NCBI GenBank assembly: GCA_913052345.1
Contig: CAJXDR010000024.1
Span: 1 to 37,720 of the forward strand
Length of the DNA: 37,720 bases
Origin: UBA4421 sp002470275
Lineage (GTDB): Bacteria > Pseudomonadota > Gammaproteobacteria > Pseudomonadales > Azotimanducaceae
Reading direction: 5' to 3'
Shown: one piece after another, positions 24,891-32,489 of the stretch
Numbering within the stretch: the first letter of the stretch is position 1
How the letters are laid out: each line of letters starts with the position of its first letter
The notes under the pieces: model-generated
The model's database searches: none
Seen by the model: only the letters and a program-made list of their open reading frames with translations
Told to the model about the DNA's origin: nothing
Translations under genes and position numbers: made by a program

Positions 24891-26126
24891 TTAGTGGTCC
24901 TCTGGAGGGGGGGCATCCAGGGCCTCAGCGACATCGCGCTCAACGGCTCCTCGGATGCTCCGGTAGTCCTGGCCCAGGCGCTGGCTGATGGTCAGGATAT
25001 CCTCGTGTTCTACCTTCCAGCGTGGGTGGCCGTTGGGTTGGATGACCCGCTTGATTCGTACCGGTCCGAAACGACTCTCAATGGACTGCTCCTCACGCTC
25101 GAGCACGCGCTTATCGAAGGCGAAAATTCTCAGGCCGATGGTGGTGGACTGATTGAGAATGGCATCCGTCACGGCGGTCAAATCTTCTGCTGCACAGAGC
25201 GCTTTCAGACAGTGGGCGGGCCGGCCCTTCTTCATGATGATGGGCGTGAGAAAGACGTCTGCAGCGCCAACGTCAAAGAGCCCCTGGATGAGCGGTTCAT
25301 AGGTCTCAGGGCTCATGTCGTCAATATTCGCCTCTACCTGGAAATGGCGCGATGAGCGCCCGGGCTGAGGTCGCCAGGATATTGCGTCAGCGTTCGCTCT
25401 CTTAGCGGGTTGATAATCCCCCAGGGCGATGCGCAACACGTTGGGCAACTCAAAATCTCGAGTGCCAATACCATAGCCAATCTTCTCCGGTTGGAAGTGC
25501 CCCGCTGGACTGAATTCATCGACGTTGGTGCTCAGGATCGCGGCACCTGTGGGCGTCGTGCACTCCCCCTGAACGCCGCCATAGGTGCACGGAGCGCCCC
25601 GTAATAATTCTTGAGTTGCCGGTCCAGGCACCGGAAAGCGTCCGTGGGCACAGTCTACCCAGCCCGACCCGACCTCCACGGGGTTGCAGAGGATCAACTC
25701 TGGAGCCAGATAGGTGATTGCCGCTGCGGCGGCGACGATATCCACAATGGAGTCCACGGCGCCAACCTCATGAAAGTGGACGTCTGACGGCGGGATATCA
25801 TGAATTTTTCCCTCTGCCTGGGCGATGGCCTCAAACATCTTCAGAGCCCGCTCTCGGATGGGCGGCGCTAGGGGCGCATCCTCCACCAACCTGACGATGG
25901 TGCTGTAGTGCCGATGATCTTGGGTGTCGCTGGTGGTGATGTGAGCATGGCATCCGCGAATACCCTGCTTTTGCCCTTGGGAGAGTTCAAGCTGGAAGTC
26001 TGCGGTTAGCGGAAGCAGGCCAAGCTGCTCTCGCAGCCAGGCTTCGGGTACGCCAAGGTCGACCAGGGCAGCCAGGTGCATATCGCCAGCGATACCGCAG
26101 CTGGGCTGGTAGAACAAGGCCCTCAA
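24891..26126 (-). CDS. larC: LarC, nickel-pincer cofactor biosynthesis protein
   Basis: 411 residues starting with TTG 26126, three bases after the stop of the upstream gene, suggesting translational coupling. LarC inserts nickel into the pyridinium-dithiocarboxylate precursor of the nickel-pincer nucleotide cofactor, first known from lactate racemase. Seen: SCGIAGDMHLAALVDLGV (9-26), the family start, then VHFHEVGAVDSIVDIVAAA (about 137-155), GRFPVPGPATQELL, GECTTPTGAAIL, and in the C-terminal part VEANIDDMSPE and MKKGRPAHCLKALC. Both halves are in one frame, so no frameshift is needed as in some lactobacilli. LarA, LarB and LarE are not in the window. The upstream partner is a Tat-type aldo/keto reductase. 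Confidence 0.93.
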   Translation of the reverse strand: MRALFYQPSCGIAGDMHLAALVDLGVPEAWLREQLGLLPLTADFQLELSQGQKQGIRGCHAHITTSDTQDHRHYSTIVRLVEDAPLAPPIRERALKMFEAIAQAEGKIHDIPPSDVHFHEVGAVDSIVDIVAAAAAITYLAPELILCNPVEVGSGWVDCAHGRFPVPGPATQELLRGAPCTYGGVQGECTTPTGAAILSTNVDEFSPAGHFQPEKIGYGIGTRDFELPNVLRIALGDYQPAKRANADAISWRPQPGRSSRHFQVEANIDDMSPETYEPLIQGLFDVGAADVFLTPIIMKKGRPAHCLKALCAAEDLTAVTDAILNQSTTIGLRIFAFDKRVLEREEQSIESRFGPVRIKRVIQPNGHPRWKVEHEDILTISQRLGQDYRSIRGAVERDVAEALDAPPPEDH

Positions 26127-26129
26127 GGC

Positions 26130-27221
26130 TTAGACGGTCTGTTCGGTCTGGGGAGCGAAGTAAGCCTGGGAGGTAGCCGCTGCGATGAAATTTTCCTTGA
26201 AGTGCAGCATGCTCTGCATGTCCGCATTCACCGCGTCCAGGCCATTCTCGAGAACGAAGGCATAGCTACGCTGAAATTCTGAGAGCGGTGCTTTCAGCAA
26301 GGGCGCGTCGTAATAGCCGTCGAAGGCTTCCGGATTGCCCCATCCCAGCCAGCGTCGACCCGCCAAAAAGCGCCCCGCCTTCATGCCGACTAGTCCCATG
26401 CCGGAAGCTCGTGCACGATCCAGCAGCGGCCTTAAAGCCTTCATGGTCGGTGAGCCTGGGAGAATGGAGCGGTCATTCCAGTCGTACCAGCCGCCTGGGG
26501 TGATAGCGATCATGGCCAGGTCAAAGTGGCCGGTATCGATGGCCGCCGACAGGACGGCTTCTGCATTTTGATGGGTAGATAGACCCAGGTAGGAAACTTT
26601 TCCGGCGGCCTTCGCCCGTTCGAAGGCGCGATGAACTTCTTCGCTGCGAACGGTAGAAACGTTGTTTTGGCCCATATAGTAGTAGGCGTCAACGTGATCG
26701 ACTCCCATCTCGCCCAGAGACTCATCAAGGAAGGCCAGCCAGCCTGCGGCGGCTTTTTTGGCCTCGGCAACGCTGAGTTCCTCATCCCATTCAATGTCGG
26801 CGGGTACGAAGCCCTTGGAAATGAGGAAGATATCATCGCGATGAGACTGTAAAAACGGTGCCAGATTGCGTTCGGCATCGCCATAGTAGTGCTTAAAGCC
26901 AACGTCGAAGGTATTCACGCCGGCTTCGAAAGCGGCGTTGAGCAGGTGATCTTGGCGGCTCCTCGATAGGGTTGCGCCGCAGCCGAAGATCAGCCGGCTC
27001 GATTGGTGCCCCGTTCTGCCCAACCGTTGATAGCGCATGGCGGGCAGCGGGCCGTCTAATCCAGCGGCTTCCTTGGCCTTGAAGAGTGATGCGTGAACAT
27101 CGCCGGTGCGCAGCAGGCTACTTGCGCCCACGGTCACCAACGTACCGTACTGGAGGGCTCGCCTTCGAGACGTATTTATGCGCTCGACCAGTGACGTCTG
27201 AATTTTCGATTCTTGGGCCAT
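26130..27221 (-). CDS. Tat-type aldo/keto reductase family protein
   Basis: 363 residues from ATG 27221, with GGAGG eight bases upstream. The N-terminus has a twin-arginine-like signal (SRRRALQ at 18-24, then YGTLVTVGASSLL), so it is probably exported folded with its cofactor or anchored. The barrel follows: YQRLGRTGHQSSRLIFGCG, NTFDVGFKHYYGDAE (catalytic Asp and Tyr candidates), LISKGF (Lys), and DHVDAYYYMGQNN, where the catalytic His expected in this position reads Met. SYLGLSTHQ and GMGLVGMKAGRFL are typical later blocks. Loss of that His occurs in some AKR groups and may mean a different reaction. Only three bases separate it from larC. Confidence 0.88.
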   Translation of the reverse strand: MAQESKIQTSLVERINTSRRRALQYGTLVTVGASSLLRTGDVHASLFKAKEAAGLDGPLPAMRYQRLGRTGHQSSRLIFGCGATLSRSRQDHLLNAAFEAGVNTFDVGFKHYYGDAERNLAPFLQSHRDDIFLISKGFVPADIEWDEELSVAEAKKAAAGWLAFLDESLGEMGVDHVDAYYYMGQNNVSTVRSEEVHRAFERAKAAGKVSYLGLSTHQNAEAVLSAAIDTGHFDLAMIAITPGGWYDWNDRSILPGSPTMKALRPLLDRARASGMGLVGMKAGRFLAGRRWLGWGNPEAFDGYYDAPLLKAPLSEFQRSYAFVLENGLDAVNADMQSMLHFKENFIAAATSQAYFAPQTEQTV

Positions 27222-27389
27222 GATGTTCCTCCATTCCCCAATGCGTCTCAGGATCATACCCAGACCGCCTGGGCATTCAAATGTCGATTTTCCGTTCTAG
27301 TCTGAGCGGGCTTGCTCATTTAAAGATGGGTGGCATCTATTCCAGGCTCGAGCGGTTACTATACCGGTCCACCTGGTATCGAGGTCGCG

Positions 27390-28289
27390 ATGAATCGGTT
27401 CTTTCGAAATATAAGGCTCTATCGTATTCAATCGGCTTGGCCTCAAGACGAGGTCGGGCTGTCTCAGGCACTCGACGGAGCGGCATTTAAACCCTGTGGC
27501 ACCTTCAATGAGCGCAGTAGCGGCTTTGAAGCGCCAGTAGAGGGGGCTGGGGACGCGCTATGCAGGTCCCTGATGGGGGCCGACCTACTCCAGCTTCGGG
27601 TACAGAGCCGCATTATTCCCGTTGCAGCCGTGCAGGAAGCCTTGACTGAGCGCATGGAGGCCTATCGGTCCCGCACGCGAACTGAGCCCTCGCGTCGTGA
27701 GCGGCGAGAACTTAAGGAAGAAATCTACGGGCAATTGCTGCCCCAGGCCCTGCTGAAGTCGGACCGGGTGCAGGCAGCCTATCTTCGTCAGCAGGGCGTA
27801 TTGGCCATCGGCACAGCGTCTGAAACGGCTGCAGAGAACTTTTTGCAAAACCTCGCTCGAGCCATGGTGGGCTTGAAATATATCCCCCTGTCCTTCGACA
27901 AAGCCCCCACGGAATTACTGAATAAGGTCTTTCTGGGTGGTCAGTCGGGGTCTCTGACTCTGGGCAGAGAGGCGCGCATGCGTGACCCCAGCGATCCAGG
28001 GACGTCGGTAAATTGGCTAGATGTGGACCTGGCCGATGAGGCGGTTCGCCGCCATATCGTTGAGGGCATGAGGCTTGATCGGCTGGGTATGGTCCTAGAT
28101 GGCATGCTGACCTTCGTGCTGGATGAGAACCTGGTGTTCCGCAAACTGCGGCTGGCGGATCAAGAAGAGGCGGTGGTTGAGGAGGAAGATCCCTTGGCCC
28201 AGCATGACGCGTACTTTGTGGTGATGATGGGTGCAATCCAGGCCCTGCTTTCCGCCTTGGAAGAGGCGCTCGGCAATCCGGTGAGCTAG
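27390..28289 (+). CDS. rdgC: Recombination-associated protein RdgC
   Basis: 299 residues from ATG 27390; the frame opens 60 bases earlier, but MNRFFRNIRLYRI matches the usual RdgC start. Seen: ALDGAAFKPCGTFNERSSGFEAP (about residues 28-50), in place of the common PCG..E..S.GWV block, then LLQLRVQSRIIPVAAVQEAL, RRERRELKEEIYGQLLPQAL and YLRQQGVLAIGTASETAAENFL. RdgC forms a DNA-encircling dimer that limits RecA loading. A housekeeping gammaproteobacterial/betaproteobacterial gene, useful for taxonomy. Divergent from the aldo/keto reductase gene over a 168-bp gap. Stop TAG. Confidence 0.93.
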   Translation: MNRFFRNIRLYRIQSAWPQDEVGLSQALDGAAFKPCGTFNERSSGFEAPVEGAGDALCRSLMGADLLQLRVQSRIIPVAAVQEALTERMEAYRSRTRTEPSRRERRELKEEIYGQLLPQALLKSDRVQAAYLRQQGVLAIGTASETAAENFLQNLARAMVGLKYIPLSFDKAPTELLNKVFLGGQSGSLTLGREARMRDPSDPGTSVNWLDVDLADEAVRRHIVEGMRLDRLGMVLDGMLTFVLDENLVFRKLRLADQEEAVVEEEDPLAQHDAYFVVMMGAIQALLSALEEALGNPVS

Positions 28290-28388
28290 GGAACTGGGAC
28301 TAGCTTGGATGGCCTCCCTAGAGCGGCCGCGCTGGCAGACGATTCGGATCATTCGTGGCATGCTCTTTCCATGAAGAGGGAGAGCGCC

Positions 28389-29939
28389 ATGCGGTTACTG
28401 TGTTTTCTGGTTTTGGGTGGGCTGCTTGGTGGCTGCGATGCTGCCGTCCAGACAAAGAGCGGGTCGGGGGATACCCAGGGCTTGGATCTACCGAATATTG
28501 TCGTGCTCTTTGCCGACGACCTGGGCTACGGCGATTTGGGCAGTTATGGTCACCCCAATATTCGGACCCCTAACCTAGACGCGTTGGCTGCACGGGGCCA
28601 GCGCTGGACGGATTTTTATATGGCCGCTTCGGTCTGTTCCCCAAGCAGGGCGGCTCTTCTCACCGGCAGGTTGCCCGTTCGCACGGGTCTCTACGGTGAC
28701 GTGATTCGCGTTTTTTTTCCCGATGAGGCCGAAGGATTCCCGGCGGATGAGCTGACGTTGGCAGAAGCCCTGAAGCGGCACGGCTATCGCACTGGCATCT
28801 TTGGCAAATGGCACTTAGGGGATTCGGCGGATGCGCTGCCCACGCGGCATGGCTTCGACAGCTGGTTGGGGGTGCCATACTCCAATGATATGAACTGGGT
28901 GGGTCAGCCCGAGTTCGAGGAGCTGGTTCGCCTTTCATTGGTCAATGATATTGAGACGCGAACACGCCTCTTCGCCGATCGGGCGGCAAAGTATGCGGCG
29001 CCCGAGGCGGCCTATTGGGAGGTGCCGCTGGTCCATAGCCACAGGCGTTCCGATGGTGTCTTTGAAGATAGCCTGGAGCAGCCCACGGATCAGGCCGAGC
29101 TGACTCAGCGCTATACCGAGGCGGCCATCGCCTTTATGGAAGCGTCGGAAGACGCGCCCTTCTTCGTCTATCTCCCCTACACGATGCCACATACTCCGCT
29201 GTTTCGAAGTGACGCCTTTGCCGGACAGAGCATTGGCGGACGCTACGGCGACACGGTTGAGGAGATTGACTGGAGCGTCGGAGAAATTCAGCGGGCGCTT
29301 CGGCGCTTGGGGCTGACCGAGGAAACTCTGGTGGTCTTTACCAGCGACAATGGCCCCTGGCTCACCATGAGAGAGGAGGGGGGGAGCGCTGGGTTGCTGC
29401 GAAACGGCAAGGGCACCACTTTCGAGGGTGGTATGCGCGTGCCCGCCATATTTTCATGGCCAGGGAAAATTGCGCCGGGGGTGACCAGCGAAATAGGCGC
29501 CTCACTGGATTTATTCACCACGGTGATGGCGCTGTTGGATGAGGAAGCAGAGACTGCCCTGGATGGCCTTGATTTGGGCCCGACGCTCTTTAGCGGCGCT
29601 GCCAGTCCTCGGTCCGAGATGCCCTACTACCGGGGTGGAACCCTTTATGCCTATCGGCAGGGACTTTGGAAGCTTCACTTGGTTACTGAGGGAGCCTATG
29701 GTCAGGCGCCCCCCAAGACCGTGCATGAAACGCCCCAGCTGTTTCATCTTGGGCGGGATCCTGCCGAGCGTTTTGATGTAGCGGATCAACATCCAGAGGT
29801 CGTTGACGCGCTGCGCCAGGCCGTGGACGCGCATCGCGCCTCGATCACCAAGAAGCCCTCGCGCTTCGATCAAAGAGTTGCCCTGGTCCAGCAGCGGATG
29901 CAGCAAGAGGCATCTCCCGCGAGTCGGAATGAGCCCTAG
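28389..29939 (+). CDS. Lipoprotein sulfatase (Cys-type, arylsulfatase A-like)
   Basis: 516 residues from ATG 28389, with AGGGAG suitably upstream; earlier in-frame ATGs would hide the signal. Lipoprotein signal MRLLCFLVLGGLLGGC (lipobox LGGC, Cys 16). Sulfatase core: LFADDLGYGDLGSYGHPNI (metal Asp pair 43-44), the formylglycine motif CSPSR (C83) followed by AALLTGR, GIFGKWHLG, FFVYLPYTMPHTPL and TSDNGPW (metal ligands), RVPAIFSWPG. Hydrolyses sulfate esters in the periplasm; the Cys must be converted to formylglycine by an enzyme not found in this window. The target could be algal polysaccharide or small sulfated compounds. Its end overlaps the next gene by 11 bases. Confidence 0.93.
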   Translation: MRLLCFLVLGGLLGGCDAAVQTKSGSGDTQGLDLPNIVVLFADDLGYGDLGSYGHPNIRTPNLDALAARGQRWTDFYMAASVCSPSRAALLTGRLPVRTGLYGDVIRVFFPDEAEGFPADELTLAEALKRHGYRTGIFGKWHLGDSADALPTRHGFDSWLGVPYSNDMNWVGQPEFEELVRLSLVNDIETRTRLFADRAAKYAAPEAAYWEVPLVHSHRRSDGVFEDSLEQPTDQAELTQRYTEAAIAFMEASEDAPFFVYLPYTMPHTPLFRSDAFAGQSIGGRYGDTVEEIDWSVGEIQRALRRLGLTEETLVVFTSDNGPWLTMREEGGSAGLLRNGKGTTFEGGMRVPAIFSWPGKIAPGVTSEIGASLDLFTTVMALLDEEAETALDGLDLGPTLFSGAASPRSEMPYYRGGTLYAYRQGLWKLHLVTEGAYGQAPPKTVHETPQLFHLGRDPAERFDVADQHPEVVDALRQAVDAHRASITKKPSRFDQRVALVQQRMQQEASPASRNEP

Positions 29940-31005
29940 CGCACTCCGGATTCCCAGCGCCAAGGATATTGATCCAGACTGGCTGACGGCGTGTTTGCGT
30001 CAGCGGGGTTATGACGTTCAGGTAGGGAGCTTTCAGGCTGCGCGCGTGGGCACTGGCCAGATTGGGATGTGTGTGCGCTACGCACTGCACTATACCTCTG
30101 GTGAGGGGCCCATAAGCCTGGTGGGGAAGTTTCCGTCGGACGATCCCGGTAGCCGACATACCGGGGTGGTGCTTCAGAACTTTCTTAAAGAGGTGCGCTT
30201 TTATCAAACACTGCAGCCTCATCTTTCCATCCGCACCCCGCGCTGTTACTTCAGTGAAATCCAGGATCAGGGTCCGACCTTTTTTCTGCTGCTGGAGGAC
30301 CTGGCACCCTCATTACAGGGCGATCAGCTCTCAGGCTGCACGGGTCAGGTGGCCGAGCGGGCGCTGTCGGAGCTGGTAGGACTGCACGCGCCCAGCTGGT
30401 CTGATGAAAGGCTAAAGACCCTTGATTGGCTGCATGGAGCAAAGGCCGAGGCTGGCCTTGCACAGGATTTATATCAGGCCCAAATGCCTGGGTTCATCGC
30501 CCGCTTTGGTCAGCAGTTGGATGCTGACGAAATTGCCCTAATTAGAGAGTATGGCGCCGCTCAGGACGCTCGAAGGGATCTGGGGCTGCCGGAATTTTTT
30601 TCCATCATCCACGGGGACTATCGCCTGGATAACTTACTCATCGGTGGGCCGTCGGAGACACCGTCAGTGACTGCGGTAGATTGGCAGACCGTGGCCTTGG
30701 GGAACCCCCTAACGGATGTGGCTTACTTCGTGGGTGCCGGGCTGACGCCGGAAGTGCGTCGCCCGATTGAGTTGAATTTGGTCCAAGGCTATCACCAGGG
30801 TCTGGTCGAGGCCGGGGTGCGGGGCTTTTCATGGGATGCCTGTTGGCGGTCCTATCGGCTGGGCGCCTTTGCCGGGATCACCGTAGCCGTTATTGCCGCC
30901 ATGCTGGTTCAGCGCACGGAGCGTGGTGATCGAATGTTTTTGACCATGGCCAAACGTCATGCTCGCCATGCGCTTGATCTGAGGGCGACGGAGCTGCTGC
31001 CCTAG
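29929..31005 (+). CDS. Phosphotransferase (APH/CHK-like kinase fold)
   Basis: 358 residues from ATG 29929, which overlaps the sulfatase stop by 11 bases; the frame opens from 29803 but that part is antisense-like noise within the sulfatase gene. Kinase-like fold: QNFLKEVRFYQTLQ (N-lobe Glu helix), TFFLLLEDLAP (hinge), catalytic loop IIHGDYRLDNLLIG and metal-binding DWQTVALGNPLTDVAYFV. Related proteins phosphorylate small molecules (choline, ecdysteroids, aminoglycosides, acyl-type compounds) or serve in acyl-CoA dehydrogenase fusions. The substrate here is unknown; cotranslation with the sulfatase suggests linked regulation. Stop shared in CTAG with the convergent esterase. Confidence 0.9.
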   Translation: MSPSALRIPSAKDIDPDWLTACLRQRGYDVQVGSFQAARVGTGQIGMCVRYALHYTSGEGPISLVGKFPSDDPGSRHTGVVLQNFLKEVRFYQTLQPHLSIRTPRCYFSEIQDQGPTFFLLLEDLAPSLQGDQLSGCTGQVAERALSELVGLHAPSWSDERLKTLDWLHGAKAEAGLAQDLYQAQMPGFIARFGQQLDADEIALIREYGAAQDARRDLGLPEFFSIIHGDYRLDNLLIGGPSETPSVTAVDWQTVALGNPLTDVAYFVGAGLTPEVRRPIELNLVQGYHQGLVEAGVRGFSWDACWRSYRLGAFAGITVAVIAAMLVQRTERGDRMFLTMAKRHARHALDLRATELLP

Positions 31006-32489
31006 CGCAGGCCCTCCCAGGCCAGGCGCTCAGACGCTGCCGGATCATTGACCAACCGGGGTTTGTGGTCAAAGCTCATTGTTGCTCGGTGGTGAGGGTC
31101 ATAGGCGGGCCAGCCAGGATCACCTTCTTTGATAAAGCGGCACCATGCCTGATGCATTTCGTTGGCAAGATGCTGAGGTGAGTCGCCCGGGCCGAGGAAG
31201 ACGTCCACGCCGGCTCGGTCCAGGTTATTGAAGACGAATGGAATTTCTAGAGCATGGGTAGCGCCCAGCTTGCCGCCAAAGGCTCTGGATCGCCAATTGA
31301 ACAGGTACATCCAGGTGGCCGCTTGGGCTTCAAAGCGGGCTTCGGCCAGTCGAATGCCCGGAATACGAAAGAGATGGTCGCTGGTGAGCGCAATAAGCAG
31401 GGCCTGGGCATCGGCATCTGGGCGCGTCTTGCGATAGGTGTTTAGGGTCGCTGCGGCGCCCAAGCTTCCAGCCATTCGGTTCAGCTTCCCATCATCCACT
31501 TCCCCGAAGCCCCAGAGGGTGGTCTCGTCGGCATTGCTGCCCGTCAGTACGGCCACCTGACTGCCCATGCCGGCGCTGATGGCATCAATAGGCGACAGGG
31601 GCAATAGCGACGTGCCGTGCACGGGATAGAAAGGAGAGACAGAAACCCCCAAAGCGTTAGCCCCGAGGGCCTCATGTTCAAAGTGAGCGATGGTGCGCTG
31701 TTGGGCCGCCAGGATGTCCTCTGCGGGCACGGACAACAGGCGCTCTCCCCGTGGGTCCGCGAGTTCATGCAAAAACTGTTGCGTGACCTGGAGCGCTGCC
31801 TCCCTGGGCAGGGTGTGGTGCCCTGCGCCGCTTTGGGGAATGGCGCGTTGAAACAGGCCCTGGGCTTGGTTTGCTGCTAGCAGCGTAGCAACGCTGAAAC
31901 CGCCTGCGGATTCTCCGGCCACGGTAACGCGGTCGGGGTCGCCACCAAAGGCGCCGATATTGTCTTTGACCCAGCTTAGAGCGGCGATTTGATCGAGCGT
32001 TCCGTTGAATCCCGAGGTGGCATATGCCTCGCCCAGGCTCGATAGATCGGCGAAACCAAGAGCGCCCAGACGATAGTTGATGGTGACCACCACGATGTCG
32101 GCATCCCGTGCGAATCGAGTGCCGTTATACCAGGGGACGGCGCCTTGGCCCGTGCGGTATCCGCCCCCGTGAATCCAGACCAAGACCGCGCGTTCGGCTC
32201 TGTCGCCGGGTTCAATGGCCGTCAGAGGGGCTGAAATATTCAGCGTTAGGCAGTCTTCATCCCAACGGGCAACGGTGGCGCCGGTGAGTCCTCCTGTCAC
32301 CGTTTGAGGTGCGGCCGGACCAAATCTCAGAGCGGCCAGCGTATCAGCGAAGGGCGGTATGGGCTGTGGTGCCTTAAAACGGAGGTCTCCCCTTGGAGCC
32401 TGGGCATAGGGGATACCCGCGAACAACAGGGTGTCTTCCTTGATCCTGCCCTGGATGGGGCCGCAGGGTGGCCTGACGATTGGGTTCAT
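31002..32489 (-). CDS. Type B carboxylesterase/lipase (alpha/beta hydrolase)
   Basis: 495 residues, typical for the family. Seen: LFAGIPYAQAP (22-32), EDCLTLNI (78-85), oxyanion loop HGGG (107-110), TINYRLGALGF, nucleophile GESAGG (S194), an acid in GSNADETTLWG and the His in ATHALEIPFVF near residue 420. No signal peptide, so cytoplasmic. Hydrolyses carboxylic esters. Last gene of a three-gene unit: its ATG overlaps the TGA of the alkyl-sulfatase by four bases (ATGA), so the two are surely cotranslated. It may split esters of the alcohols set free by the sulfatase. Confidence 0.94.
   Translation of the reverse strand: MNPIVRPPCGPIQGRIKEDTLLFAGIPYAQAPRGDLRFKAPQPIPPFADTLAALRFGPAAPQTVTGGLTGATVARWDEDCLTLNISAPLTAIEPGDRAERAVLVWIHGGGYRTGQGAVPWYNGTRFARDADIVVVTINYRLGALGFADLSSLGEAYATSGFNGTLDQIAALSWVKDNIGAFGGDPDRVTVAGESAGGFSVATLLAANQAQGLFQRAIPQSGAGHHTLPREAALQVTQQFLHELADPRGERLLSVPAEDILAAQQRTIAHFEHEALGANALGVSVSPFYPVHGTSLLPLSPIDAISAGMGSQVAVLTGSNADETTLWGFGEVDDGKLNRMAGSLGAAATLNTYRKTRPDADAQALLIALTSDHLFRIPGIRLAEARFEAQAATWMYLFNWRSRAFGGKLGATHALEIPFVFNNLDRAGVDVFLGPGDSPQHLANEMHQAWCRFIKEGDPGWPAYDPHHRATMSFDHKPRLVNDPAASERLAWEGLR

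Noticed and set aside
27281..27490. Short plus-strand frame before rdgC
   Set aside because: Overlaps the rdgC start in another frame, with no motifs or ribosome site.
29803..29928. Upstream in-frame extension of the phosphotransferase
   Set aside because: The extension lies wholly inside the sulfatase gene, is Arg/Ser/Pro-rich without family similarity, and the ATG at 29929 gives the normal family start.
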